Shown here: positions 17,625 through 26,271 of the stretch, in pieces
Layout: the number at the start of each line of letters is the position of its first letter
How positions within the stretch are numbered: the first letter of the stretch is position 1
Source: JBOGJG01 sp050747825
GTDB taxonomy: Bacteria > Acidobacteriota > UBA6911 > RPQK01 > JBOGJG01
Length of the DNA stretch: 64,000 nucleotides
Reading direction: 5' to 3'
Assembly: GCA_050747825.1 (NCBI GenBank)
Contig: JBOGJG010000277.1
Span: forward strand, 16,090 to 80,089
The notes under the pieces: generated by a model
Databases searched by the model: none
Seen by the model: only the letters and a program-made list of their open reading frames with translations
What the model was told of the DNA's origin: nothing
Program-made: the position numbers and the translations under genes

Positions 17625-18767
17625 TTAGAGATGTTCTGCCAAGATTTGATACAGCCCTTTTACTTGAATTCTCTCTTTTGCCTGGGTCTTCAGGTGATGC
17701 AGGCAAAGAGGGTCTTCCGTGATCAGTAAATCGGCACCGGCGTGAGAGGCATCTTCAAAACGAGCCTGCGCCAATTTGGAAGCGATATCGGGTTGTGTGA
17801 ATTCGAGCCCACCCACAGCCCCGCACGGAGACGCGCGCTGCTCCCGCCAGAACAGAGGAGCGGAAGGTATTCCCAAAGCAGCCTCCAGGAGACGGCGGGG
17901 GGCTTGATGGTCCCGCTGAACCCGCGGCGAATGACAGGGATCGTGGTAGGCGTATCTGAGGCTTGGGGCCTGAGGGTTGGGGCCTGAGGGTTTGAGCTTT
18001 CCGTGGCAAAGCGATCCAGCCAGGAAGGAGGTCAGTTCGACCACTTCGACTTCCTCGGGAAAGAGGATATTCAGGCGCTCGATGTACAAGGTCTTAAAGG
18101 CGTAGAGGTCTCCGGGTGAAAGGACGAACAGCCTGCGGCAGCCGGAGTCCCGGACTTCATCGACAACCTCTCGAGCCAGTTTGGAAGCCGTGCCGGGCAG
18201 CCCCAGAGAACTGGCCAGGAATCCGGAAGAACGGCCGGCGCCAATCAAAACGGCCGAGATGCCGGCAGCCTTCAGAAGCTGAACTGCAGCCTCGAGTGTA
18301 GCCGGACTCAGGTGTTGTGCGGCGTCTCCAACAAACAGCGCCGTTTCCCCCCGCCCTTCCGCTCTTTGAGGCTTCTCCTCAGCATATGGATTCCGCCACT
18401 TCCGCAGTGCCTGATCAGCGACCGCCACCTGGGCAGGAGCCAGTCCCAACTCCACTACCTGAGCCCGGGCTGCGGCAATAGCAATGGGAAGCGGCTGGTC
18501 GGTGGCGCAGTGCGACCGGCACAATCCACAGTCCGCGCACTTGTAAAGCACATCGACCGTTTCTTCGTTCCATTGCAGGAGATTGCGCTTGACCGAAGAA
18601 ATGGTCAGAGCCCAACCGTGCGGAGTCAGCGTCTCGTTGTATGTGACGTTTCCGACCGGGCATACGTGCCGGCACATGAGGCTGAAACGGCACAGTTCCG
18701 TCGTAGCAAGGGGATCTTCAATGTAGGCTGGAGATCTTCTGTGCCTGAGACCGTCGTGATCGCTCAT
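17625..18767 (-). CDS. Fe-S protein, GlcF/GlpC-like (CCG domain)
   Basis: A protein of 380 residues. The N-terminus carries two cysteine clusters, CRFSLMCRHVCP (residues 26-37) and CADCGLCRSHC (C-x2-C-x2-C-x3-C, around residue 76), typical of a 2[4Fe-4S] electron-transfer domain. A C-terminal CCG-like half has YHDPCHSPR and SPCGAVGG. It overlaps the FAD-oxidase gene by 4 bases and is very likely the electron-acceptor subunit of a GlcD/GlcF-type 2-hydroxyacid dehydrogenase that passes electrons to the respiratory chain. Confidence 0.87.
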   Translation of the reverse strand: MSDHDGLRHRRSPAYIEDPLATTELCRFSLMCRHVCPVGNVTYNETLTPHGWALTISSVKRNLLQWNEETVDVLYKCADCGLCRSHCATDQPLPIAIAAARAQVVELGLAPAQVAVADQALRKWRNPYAEEKPQRAEGRGETALFVGDAAQHLSPATLEAAVQLLKAAGISAVLIGAGRSSGFLASSLGLPGTASKLAREVVDEVRDSGCRRLFVLSPGDLYAFKTLYIERLNILFPEEVEVVELTSFLAGSLCHGKLKPSGPNPQAPSLRYAYHDPCHSPRVQRDHQAPRRLLEAALGIPSAPLFWREQRASPCGAVGGLEFTQPDIASKLAQARFEDASHAGADLLITEDPLCLHHLKTQAKERIQVKGLYQILAEHL

Positions 18768-20224
18768 CTCTGCTTGACCCCGAACCCGACTTTTCCCGGA
18801 TTCATAATGCCGTTCGGGTCTATGGCATTCTTGATCGTCTCCAGCAATTCCCAGGAGGCCCCATACTGGGCGCGCATGAAGCGGCCCAGTTTCAATCCGA
18901 CGCCGTGGTGTTCATTGATCATGCCTCCATTATCCAGGGAAGCCTTCACGGCGGTGGCCCAGATCCGATTATGCAGCTTCAGAGCCTCTTCGGCCTCCTC
19001 AGGCGGAGTCTTGAGAATGAAACGGTCGTAAAGACTGGCACCCCAGGGAAACCAGTGGGAGAAATGCCCTATATAGCGAATGTCTAGGTCGCTGGAGAAT
19101 TCCTCAATCGCCTTCTTCTTGGCGTAGTAGATCCTCTCGATATTATCGAAGGTCGAAATGGTCTCGACCGTCCCGTACATGCTGGGAAGCCCCAGCCCCA
19201 GCGGAGGGTAATAGAAATCGTAGCGGTGATTCCACCAGCGCTCGCCCGGGTCGCGTTCCAGATCCCTGGCGCCCAACTCCTTGCAGATGGCCAGGGCGCG
19301 CTTCTCCTGGGCGGCGGCAATTTCCGCCCATCCATCGAACCCGATGATCATGTAAGCCCCTTCCAATTCGTATCCCAGGACCTCCTTGACCAGCGAACCG
19401 GTCGAGCTCGGGTCATACATTCGGATCACCAGCGGGTTAAGCCGCTCGAGCATCATGCGTCGCCCCGCCTCCAGACCGGTTGCGATGTCCTTGAACAGCA
19501 TGGCTCGAAACAAGCGCACCTCAGGCAGCCGCTCGATCTGCATGGTGGCTTCGGTGATTACTCCGAATACACCCTCCGAACCCAGGAACAGCCGCATGAA
19601 ATCAGGACCCGAAGCGTGATTCGGCACTCCCGGCGTGCGGATGATGGAACCGTTGGGCAGCACTATTTCCATCCGCATGACCCGGTCTTCGGCCTTGCCG
19701 TATTTCGTGCTGATGGTGCCCGAGCCACGAGGCGCCAGGTATCCGCCCAGAGTCGCGCAATTGGCCGACGCGGGATAATGAGGAAGGGTGAGCCCTTTCT
19801 CATTAAGCGCCCACTCCAGTTGCGTTCCATTGATTCCGGCCTGGGCTGTAACGTAGAGTGATTTCTCATTGATCTCGAGAAGGCGGTCCAGCCGTTTTAA
19901 ATCGAGGAGAATGCCGCCATAAGTTGGAATAGCGCCGCCTTGAGTGCCGGAACCGCCCCCCCAGGGCACGACGGGAATGCCGTAGCTGTTGGCTATTTTC
20001 AGAATGGACGAAATCTCCTGTGCCGAACCTGGATGAACGATAAAATCCGCGGCGGCCGGCCGCAATCCCCGGTCCAGCCACATCTGAGACATCCACGACC
20101 AGTCGGTGGAGTAAACAAGACGGTCTGTGTCCTGAGTGGAAATGCGCCCGACGCCTACTACTTCCTCCAACTCGCTGAAGATCATTCCCTGCTGGAGAGT
20201 GGCCGGCGTAACGGTGTCTGGCAT
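18764..20224 (-). CDS. FAD-linked oxidase, GlcD/AGPS-like
   Basis: A protein of 486 residues with an FAD_binding_4 (PCMH) domain. Key segments are IVHPGSAQEISSILKIANSY, the pyrophosphate loop VVPWGGGSGTQGGAIPTYGG, and LGGYLAPRGSGTISTKYGK, followed by an FAD-oxidase C-terminal domain that ends in INEHHGVGLKLGRFM and DPNGIMNPGK. Such proteins oxidise 2-hydroxy acids (glycolate, D-lactate) or act as alkyl-DHAP synthases. The coupled Fe-S partner favours a dehydrogenase. It is the first gene of the operon, and the upstream gap to the divergent aminotransferase is about 130 bases. Confidence 0.92.
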   Translation of the reverse strand: MPDTVTPATLQQGMIFSELEEVVGVGRISTQDTDRLVYSTDWSWMSQMWLDRGLRPAAADFIVHPGSAQEISSILKIANSYGIPVVPWGGGSGTQGGAIPTYGGILLDLKRLDRLLEINEKSLYVTAQAGINGTQLEWALNEKGLTLPHYPASANCATLGGYLAPRGSGTISTKYGKAEDRVMRMEIVLPNGSIIRTPGVPNHASGPDFMRLFLGSEGVFGVITEATMQIERLPEVRLFRAMLFKDIATGLEAGRRMMLERLNPLVIRMYDPSSTGSLVKEVLGYELEGAYMIIGFDGWAEIAAAQEKRALAICKELGARDLERDPGERWWNHRYDFYYPPLGLGLPSMYGTVETISTFDNIERIYYAKKKAIEEFSSDLDIRYIGHFSHWFPWGASLYDRFILKTPPEEAEEALKLHNRIWATAVKASLDNGGMINEHHGVGLKLGRFMRAQYGASWELLETIKNAIDPNGIMNPGKVGFGVKQR

Positions 20225-20356
20225 GAAGTGTGATCGTAAAGGCAGGCTCGATTGCTGTCAATACGTTCAATCGTCGGTATCCGCCAGCCTGATTCCGCCA
20301 GGCATCAAATCTCAAGATGGACTTACCAGCGGGACCAAAATAGAATCAATGAGCTT

Positions 20357-21208
20357 ATGGATTATGTTTATCTGAATGGTGAATTTGTAGCGCGCGCGGA
20401 AGCGACGATGGACATCGAAGATCGTGGAGTCTTATTCGGTGACGGCGTCTACGAAGTGCTCCGTTTTTTCAATGGCCGGCCATTTGCAATGGCTGAACAC
20501 GTGGCGCGCTTGAAGCGTAGTATGGCCACCATCGAACTTCCCGAGTCGGAAAACACAAAGCGGCTGGAAGCGGCTAGTGAAGAGCTGGTTGAGCGCAACC
20601 GGATTACCGAAGCAAAAGTGTATTGGCAGGTGACGCGAGGCACGGCCCCGCGCGATCACGCCATTCCGCCGGGACTTCGACCCAATGTTCTGATCATCAC
20701 GTATCCGGCTCAGTCGCTCGATATCAAGGCTCCGCCCCGGAAATTGACGGCGACTCTCGTGGAAGATCGGCGATGGCACCTCTGCGCGGTCAAGTCCCTC
20801 ATGTTACTGCCCAATGTGCTGGCGATGCGTGAGGCGAGCAATCGAGGCGCGAATGTACCCATACTGCATCGCGGCCAGATTGTAACTGAGGGAGCCGTAG
20901 CCAATGTGCTGATCGTGCGCAACGGAGAGCTCCATACACATCCAGCCAATCAATGGATACTGGAGGGCGTGACTCGCGGCATCGTGCTTGGCCTTGCCCG
21001 AACTTTGGGACTCACGGCGCATGAACGCACGTTTACAATCGATCAACTCTTGAGAGCCGACGAAGCAATCATGTGCGGCACGACAACCAATATCGAAGCT
21101 GTCATTGAAGTAGATGGGCAACTCATCTCAGGCGGCAGCATCGGACCCATCACGCGCCAATTGCATCAGGCACTGCTCGCAAAAATTGCGCAGGATTGTC
21201 GCCTGTAA
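20357..21208 (+). CDS. Class IV aminotransferase, D-amino-acid transaminase-like
   Basis: About 283 residues, the normal size for PLP fold-type IV enzymes. The N-terminal YVYLNGEFV and DRGVLFGDGVYEVLRFFNGR segments, the catalytic Lys in CAVKSLMLLPNVLA, the conserved EGAVANVLIV loop and the phosphate-binding CGTTTNIEAV are all present. D-alanine aminotransferase is the best fit; branched-chain aminotransferase and aminodeoxychorismate lyase are alternatives. The frame is open upstream to 20252, but the Met at 20357 gives the family N-terminus. Confidence 0.9.
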   Translation: MDYVYLNGEFVARAEATMDIEDRGVLFGDGVYEVLRFFNGRPFAMAEHVARLKRSMATIELPESENTKRLEAASEELVERNRITEAKVYWQVTRGTAPRDHAIPPGLRPNVLIITYPAQSLDIKAPPRKLTATLVEDRRWHLCAVKSLMLLPNVLAMREASNRGANVPILHRGQIVTEGAVANVLIVRNGELHTHPANQWILEGVTRGIVLGLARTLGLTAHERTFTIDQLLRADEAIMCGTTTNIEAVIEVDGQLISGGSIGPITRQLHQALLAKIAQDCRL

Positions 21209-21265
21209 CGAAAAAAGTCAGAGGAAGCAGGTATATATGATGCAAATCCTTAAGAAAGGAGCACA

Positions 21266-21382
21266 ATGATGCCGACAAAAAAAGCAGCACCAAAAAAGGC
21301 AGCGCCGAAGAAGAAACCGGCGGCGAAAAAGTCTGGGGCGAAAAAGCCCGCTGCCAAGAAAAAGCCTGCTAAGAAGAAGTAA
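21266..21382 (+). CDS. Lys/Ala/Pro-rich histone H1-like mini-protein
   Basis: A 38-residue open frame starting ATGATG, with an excellent ribosome site (AAAGGAG, 21255-21261) 4 bases upstream and a strong hairpin right after the TAA. More than 40 percent of residues are Lys and the rest are almost all Ala and Pro in KKAAP/KKPAAKK repeats, like eukaryotic H1 tails, chlamydial Hc1/Hc2 and AlgP. A pI above 11 is certain from composition. It probably coats nucleic acid or condenses DNA. It is short enough to be skipped by length-filtered gene finders. Confidence 0.85.
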   Translation: MMPTKKAAPKKAAPKKKPAAKKSGAKKPAAKKKPAKKK

Positions 21383-21389
21383 CCTGCGC

Positions 21390-21418
21390 GCGGGCTCAGG
21401 TGCTCCTGCTGAGCCCGC
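21390..21418 (+). terminator. Hairpin after the histone-like gene
   Basis: A 10-bp perfect stem GCGGGCTCAG / CTGAGCCCGC with a 9-base loop, beginning 8 bases after the TAA stop. It lacks a long T-tract (TAGCTTTCCCG follows), so it may terminate weakly or protect the 3' end of the short mRNA. Confidence 0.7.
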
Positions 21419-21446
21419 TAGCTTTCCCGTTTATTCGTCACTCGCC

Positions 21447-23414
21447 TTGCGATTAAAACTCCCGCTGCTTTTTTCTTCCGCCCTGATTTTTCTGGTCATA
21501 GTCACCCTTGTCTTTCTCACGCGAAATCCATCGCGCTCGACTGATGTGGAGTGGCCAAACTATGGAGGGGACTCAGCCAATTCCAAGTATTCGCCTCTGG
21601 ATCAGATCCACCGGGACAACGCAAATCGCCTCCACATCGCCTGGCGATGGAGCTCTCCCGACAACGAAGTGTGGAAAGACAAGCCGGCACTTCGCCCCTT
21701 TGTATTCGAAGCCACGCCTTTAATGGTGGACGGCACACTTTACACCAGCACCTCTCTGAGCCAGGTGGCGGCGATCGATGCCGCAACGGGCGTTACTCGG
21801 TGGCTTTACGATCCAAGGAGCTATCAGTCAGATCATGCAGGCAATGTCGGTTTTGTAAACCGAGGTGTGGCTTACTGGAGTAATGGTGAGGAGCAGCGAA
21901 TCTTTCTGGGAACAGGAGACGGCCACCTCATTGCCCTGGACGCCCGCAGCGGAAAGCCGTATCCGCAGTTCGGCAAGAACGGCAGGATTGATTTGACGCT
22001 GGGACTGAGGCGTCCTATTGAGCGGCGCCACTACTCGGTCACCTCGCCTCCTATCGTCTGCCATGACGTCCTGATTGTGGGATCTTCCATCCCTGACCTG
22101 ATTCGAAGAAAAGAGACGCCGCCAGGTGACGTGCGCGGATTCGATGTCCGCACGGGTGAGTTGCTGTGGACATTCCACTCTGTCCCTCAAGCAGGTGAGT
22201 ACGGCAATGAGACCTGGAAAGAGGGCTCGTGGGAATATGCCGGCAACACCAACGTCTGGAGCGTCATGAGTGCGGACCAGGAACTGGGATACATTTACCT
22301 TCCCTTCAGCGCTCCTGCGAGCGATTACTACGGCGGCCCTCGCCCCGGAGACAACCTGTTCGCTAACAGCCTGGTCTGCCTCAACGCCAAAACAGGTGAG
22401 CGCGTGTGGCATTTTCAGACTGTCCATCACGACCTGTGGGACTATGACCTGGCCGCGGCCCCCAACCTGGTGAATATCACCGTTAGTGGCAAGGAAGTCA
22501 GAGCAGTGGCACAGGTGACCAAGCATGGATTCTGTTTTGTGTTCGATCGGATCACCGGCCGGCCGATCTGGCCTATCGAAGAACGGCCCGTTCCTCAGTC
22601 CAGACTCGAGGGGGAGGAAACTTCTCCCACTCAACCATTCCCCACCAGGCCGCCTCCTTTTGAACGGCAAGGATTGTCGGCCGCGGATTTGATCGACTTC
22701 GTTCCCGAACTACGCCAGGAGGCGCTGGACATCATTGAGCACTATGAGTACGGGCCGATGTTTACGCCGCCGGCTCTGAAGCCGACCGTCTACCTGCCAG
22801 GAAACGCCGGAGGCGCCAACTGGATGGGGGCCGCTTTCGACCCGTTGACAGGCACCCTGTACGTGCCGTCTATCAGCAGTCCGTATCTGATCGAGTTGGA
22901 AAAGCCGGACACCGCAGATTCTGAGCTCACTTACCAGCTCAAGGAAGAGACGCAACTACTGCTCAGCGGCTCCGCAGGACTGCCTCTCGTGAAGCCGCCT
23001 TACTCGCGTGTTACCGCCATTGATCTCAATCGGGGGACGCACCTTTGGATGATTCCTTTCGGCGAAGGTCCTCGCCAGCATCCCCTATTAAAACATCTCG
23101 AGCTTCCGAAGCTCGGATCGGGAGCCCGCGCGTTTCTACTTCTGACCAGGACGTTGCTGTTTGCCGGTGAAGGAGCAAACAACGAGCGTCTGTTGGCCGG
23201 CATCCGGGGAGAGCGGTATAGCGATTGTTGCAATAACCAGCCGAAATTCAGGGCCTTCGATAAAGCGACAGGCGAATTGATCTGGGAGATGGAGATACCC
23301 GGCCATGCCTCAGGTTCTCCCATGACTTACAGCGTGAATGGGAAGCAGTACATTGTGGTCGCTATCGGAGGACTTGAGGAACCGGCCGAGCTGCTGGCGC
23401 TGGCGTTGGATTAG
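21447..23414 (+). CDS. PQQ-dependent dehydrogenase, membrane-anchored quinoprotein
   Basis: A protein of 655 residues with an uncleaved N-terminal anchor helix (residues 4-24) and an eight-bladed quinoprotein propeller. Tryptophan-docking motifs recur (AAIDAATGVTRW, GFDVRTGELLW, CLNAKTGERVW, AFDKATGELIW), and YGGDSANSKYSPLDQI near the N-terminus is typical of quinoprotein alcohol/glucose dehydrogenases. It would oxidise a sugar or alcohol in the periplasm and pass electrons to ubiquinone or a cytochrome. The start codon is TTG at 21447 and no upstream Met is available. The substrate is unknown. Confidence 0.92.
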   Translation: MRLKLPLLFSSALIFLVIVTLVFLTRNPSRSTDVEWPNYGGDSANSKYSPLDQIHRDNANRLHIAWRWSSPDNEVWKDKPALRPFVFEATPLMVDGTLYTSTSLSQVAAIDAATGVTRWLYDPRSYQSDHAGNVGFVNRGVAYWSNGEEQRIFLGTGDGHLIALDARSGKPYPQFGKNGRIDLTLGLRRPIERRHYSVTSPPIVCHDVLIVGSSIPDLIRRKETPPGDVRGFDVRTGELLWTFHSVPQAGEYGNETWKEGSWEYAGNTNVWSVMSADQELGYIYLPFSAPASDYYGGPRPGDNLFANSLVCLNAKTGERVWHFQTVHHDLWDYDLAAAPNLVNITVSGKEVRAVAQVTKHGFCFVFDRITGRPIWPIEERPVPQSRLEGEETSPTQPFPTRPPPFERQGLSAADLIDFVPELRQEALDIIEHYEYGPMFTPPALKPTVYLPGNAGGANWMGAAFDPLTGTLYVPSISSPYLIELEKPDTADSELTYQLKEETQLLLSGSAGLPLVKPPYSRVTAIDLNRGTHLWMIPFGEGPRQHPLLKHLELPKLGSGARAFLLLTRTLLFAGEGANNERLLAGIRGERYSDCCNNQPKFRAFDKATGELIWEMEIPGHASGSPMTYSVNGKQYIVVAIGGLEEPAELLALALD

Positions 23415-23422
23415 ACCTGCCC

Positions 23423-24418
23423 CTACGCCTTGTAAAACTCGATGCCCCCGTGGACAGCAAGATCGGCTACTTTGGAGACGAGCGACTGGCGCTGTTGATC
23501 ATCCATTTTCATAAAGGATCTGGCCAGGCCGATCTTCTCCCTCAAATGAGCGGGGCGGTCCGGGCCTGTGATGATGGCACTGACGGGTAAAGACCAGACA
23601 AAGTGGATCGCCTCAGCCATGCTGACACGATTGGGCACGAGATGCGGTTTGTCTCCATGCTCTCCCTGGCGTGATCCCCCGAAAAAACCGCCGTTGGCCA
23701 GTGACTTCATGCCCAGGATGGCGATCTTGCGTTCGACCAGGCGGGGCATGACCTGTTTGATGAAGCTGTTATAGCTGGGATCGGCCAGGTTAACCGGCAT
23801 TTGACAGGTCTGAAAGGAATCGCCTGCCAGTTCCAACATGCGCAGGTGGGCATCCGGAATACGATGGCCGGTAAAGCCGATGTGGCGGACCTTTCCCGAA
23901 GCCTGGGCCTCACGGAAAACATCCAGAACACCGCTCCGCAGCCGGGACTCCGCATCCTCGGGTGTCTCGAGGCTGTGCATCTGCCAGAGATCCAGGTAAT
24001 CGGTTTTGAGCCGGCGCAGCGTGGCCTCCAGGTGCTCTCGAGCGGTTCGTGCATCCTGCGCCAGAGACTTCGTCATTAGAAAGACCACGTCCCGGTATTT
24101 GGGGACCAGCAGTCGTCCCAGACGCTCTTCGCTTCCGCCGTTCTGATACGACTCAGCGCAATCAAAGAAGCGGATACCTCCTCCTATGGCCGCCTCAACC
24201 GTGTCCTCGGCCTCTCGCTCGCTCATACGTCCTAAATGCCATCCGCCCACTCCGAGCATCGTCACCGCATCACCGCTATCTCCCAACTTGCGCCTCGGGA
24301 GCAAAGCGCCAAAGCGGTCGGAGGAAGGATCGGCTTCTCGATTTCCAGAGCAGCCGGATAATTGTAGTCCGGCCGTGATTGCCGCCAGTGACTTCAGAAA
24401 AATTCGCCTGTCGATCAT
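23423..24418 (-). CDS. Aldo/keto reductase with Tat-lipoprotein signal
   Basis: About 331 residues. The N-terminus MIDRRIFLKSLAAITAG combines a twin-arginine motif with a lipobox (LSGC, Cys near residue 23), so the enzyme should be exported folded and lipid-anchored. The barrel carries the AKR tetrad: Asp and Tyr in FFDCAESYQNGG, Lys in FLMTKS and His in LWQMHS. The frame continues upstream to 24523, but only the Met at 24418 gives a signal peptide. It converges on the PQQ dehydrogenase with an 8-base gap. The substrate is unknown. Confidence 0.9.
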   Translation of the reverse strand: MIDRRIFLKSLAAITAGLQLSGCSGNREADPSSDRFGALLPRRKLGDSGDAVTMLGVGGWHLGRMSEREAEDTVEAAIGGGIRFFDCAESYQNGGSEERLGRLLVPKYRDVVFLMTKSLAQDARTAREHLEATLRRLKTDYLDLWQMHSLETPEDAESRLRSGVLDVFREAQASGKVRHIGFTGHRIPDAHLRMLELAGDSFQTCQMPVNLADPSYNSFIKQVMPRLVERKIAILGMKSLANGGFFGGSRQGEHGDKPHLVPNRVSMAEAIHFVWSLPVSAIITGPDRPAHLREKIGLARSFMKMDDQQRQSLVSKVADLAVHGGIEFYKA

Positions 24419-24531
24419 GCTATTGTGATTTTTAGCACACTCCAGGTTGTCTAACAACTGAAGCACTAGCCGAGACTGGCTGGGGTTTGACCAGAGGATT
24501 TTTTTTGGTAGGCTTCCCTGCAAGGTTTACG

Positions 24532-25020
24532 ATGCAGAGCACCCACTATCAGGGAAAGACCCTGGCTGAATGGACGCGGGATCTGATGCTTCCCAAGGCC
24601 ACGCGACGCCTTATGGCAGCTAAGGTGCTGGCGGAGATTGGAGCGGAGGCCACCGGGACTTTAATCACCGCTTTGCAGCACAAAGATCCCGCCGTACGCT
24701 ACTGGGCGGCCACAGGATTAAGAAAGGCCGGATCCTTGCCTGAGGAAGGCACTACTGCTCTGGCGGCTCTGCTGAACGACCCCTCGGGCAGCGTTCGCAT
24801 CCGGGCAGCGGAAGCCTTGTTCAGGCTGGGCCTACAGACTCAGGCACTTTCAAAGCTTGCGGCAGCTTTGAAGGACAGTAATCCACGCGTGCGCCTGTAC
24901 GCTGTCGAGACCCTAAGCCGTCTTGCCCCCGGCTCTCCAGAGGCCTTCGCGCTCATCCAAAGCGCCTCCCAAGATGAAGATAATTACGTCGCGCGAGCCG
25001 TTGAGAACGCCCTGCATTAA
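24532..25020 (+). CDS. HEAT-repeat protein
   Basis: About 162 residues made of four to five HEAT/PBS-lyase-type helical repeats, with the recurring pattern of a variable helix followed by DPAVRYWAATGLRK or DPSGSVRIRAAEALFRLG. There is no signal or catalytic motif. Such modules occur at the C-terminus of sulfatases or as separate scaffold proteins. Nothing of a sulfatase is visible upstream, so it is either a stand-alone scaffold or a remnant of a larger gene. An upstream in-frame start at 24487 is possible. Confidence 0.8.
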   Translation: MQSTHYQGKTLAEWTRDLMLPKATRRLMAAKVLAEIGAEATGTLITALQHKDPAVRYWAATGLRKAGSLPEEGTTALAALLNDPSGSVRIRAAEALFRLGLQTQALSKLAAALKDSNPRVRLYAVETLSRLAPGSPEAFALIQSASQDEDNYVARAVENALH

Positions 25021-25071
25021 CAATCACTATAGATTTCGAGAGAATAGTAGCAGAGGTCTTTAAAGCAATAG

Positions 25072-26271
25072 ATGGAAATCAATCAACCTCACCGTGAGGG
25101 TCTTCAGGCCCGAATCGATGCACTTGGGGCCGCCCGCAAAGCGTTAAGAGCAAAATCACCGGAAGCAGCGGATTCAATTCGAAGGCTTGCCAGGTCCGTC
25201 CGTGTTTCCGGACAATTAGAAAACTGTCCTGGAGTCATTGATGCCGCCCGCGCCCTTGAGGAGAGCGACGACGAACACCTTTCGGCTCTGCTGGAACAGT
25301 TGCTGACCAGCCTGAAGGCGGCAGTCGTGGTGATTCCTCTCGAGAGTACAAAGGTCCTGGTGGTCGAGGATGATCCCGTAACTGCCAGGGTACTGGAAAG
25401 TGTGCTCTCTTCTCCCGGCCGCGAGATTCTTTTTGCAGAAACCGCGGCTGTGGCCGAGCGGATTCTGGAAGAAAATGAAATCTCGCTGCTCATCCTGGAT
25501 CTGATGCTGCCGGACGCAGATGGACGAACGGTTCTTCTTCATCTGAGCGAATACTACGGCAGCGCCGGGGTACCGGTGTTCATTCTCTCTTCACGCGGGG
25601 GAGTCGAGGATAAGACCGAATGCTTCGCCTTGGGAGCCGACGAGTATTTTGAGAAGCCATTTAATCCGGAGGTCATCTCGGCAGCAGTTGCCGCCAAGCT
25701 CCAACGCTCCGCTGAAATCTCACGCCGAGCCCGCCAGGACCTCCTCACCGCTCTTCCCAATCGCGTGGCTTTACAGGAGACCTTTGACCGCGAGCAGTCG
25801 CTGCGCACCCGGGTGCTCAGGCCCCTTTCCCTGGCCATGCTGGACTTCGATCACTTTAAGGAGATTAACGATACTTATGGTCACAGCACCGGAGACGCCG
25901 TGCTGCGCCAGGGCGCTTCTCTGATTTCCCAAACGTTTCGGGGCTCGGATGTCCTGGGACGCTGGGGAGGCGAGGAGTTTGTGGTGTTGTTTCCCAACAC
26001 CAACCTCGACGGGGCGATGAGCGCCGTCGAGAAGGCCCTTTCTGTTTTTCGCCGCAAAGCTTTTGAAGTCAATGGCCGGGAGTCGGTTCATCTCAGCTTT
26101 TCAGCAGGCGTCGTCGAGGTCAGCGAAGGAGCATCCATCGACGGGGCCGTGGAAAAGGCCGATCAGCTCCTTTATCTGGCCAAAGCGGCGGGCGGGAACT
26201 GCGTGTTGCCTGAAGCCTCAACGGAAGAGCCGGAAGTCCAGCATACCGTGGGATCTCGTGATCAGGCTTGA
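25072..26271 (+). CDS. Response regulator-diguanylate cyclase (degenerate Hpt, REC, GGDEF)
   Basis: A protein of 399 residues in three parts. Residues 10-85 look like a histidine-phosphotransfer domain in which the acceptor His of the usual A-H-x-L-x-x-S motif is Arg41 (RLARSVRVSG). Residues 94-210 are a receiver with acidic pocket (VVEDD), phospho-acceptor Asp143 and Lys195. Residues 215-380 form a GGDEF domain with active GGEEF (299-303) and an intact RxxD inhibitory site (Arg290, Asp293). It should make cyclic di-GMP under phospho-control with product feedback. The 3' end overlaps the convergent ctaA by 54 bases. Confidence 0.93.
   Translation: MEINQPHREGLQARIDALGAARKALRAKSPEAADSIRRLARSVRVSGQLENCPGVIDAARALEESDDEHLSALLEQLLTSLKAAVVVIPLESTKVLVVEDDPVTARVLESVLSSPGREILFAETAAVAERILEENEISLLILDLMLPDADGRTVLLHLSEYYGSAGVPVFILSSRGGVEDKTECFALGADEYFEKPFNPEVISAAVAAKLQRSAEISRRARQDLLTALPNRVALQETFDREQSLRTRVLRPLSLAMLDFDHFKEINDTYGHSTGDAVLRQGASLISQTFRGSDVLGRWGGEEFVVLFPNTNLDGAMSAVEKALSVFRRKAFEVNGRESVHLSFSAGVVEVSEGASIDGAVEKADQLLYLAKAAGGNCVLPEASTEEPEVQHTVGSRDQA

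Noticed and set aside
19226..19861. 211-residue plus-strand frame over the FAD oxidase
   Set aside because: It mirrors the FAD oxidase codons, has no known domain and lacks a ribosome site.
24487..25020. HEAT protein as the 3' part of a broken sulfatase
   Set aside because: No sulfatase sequence is visible in any frame upstream; the region before it is occupied by the divergent aldo/keto reductase.
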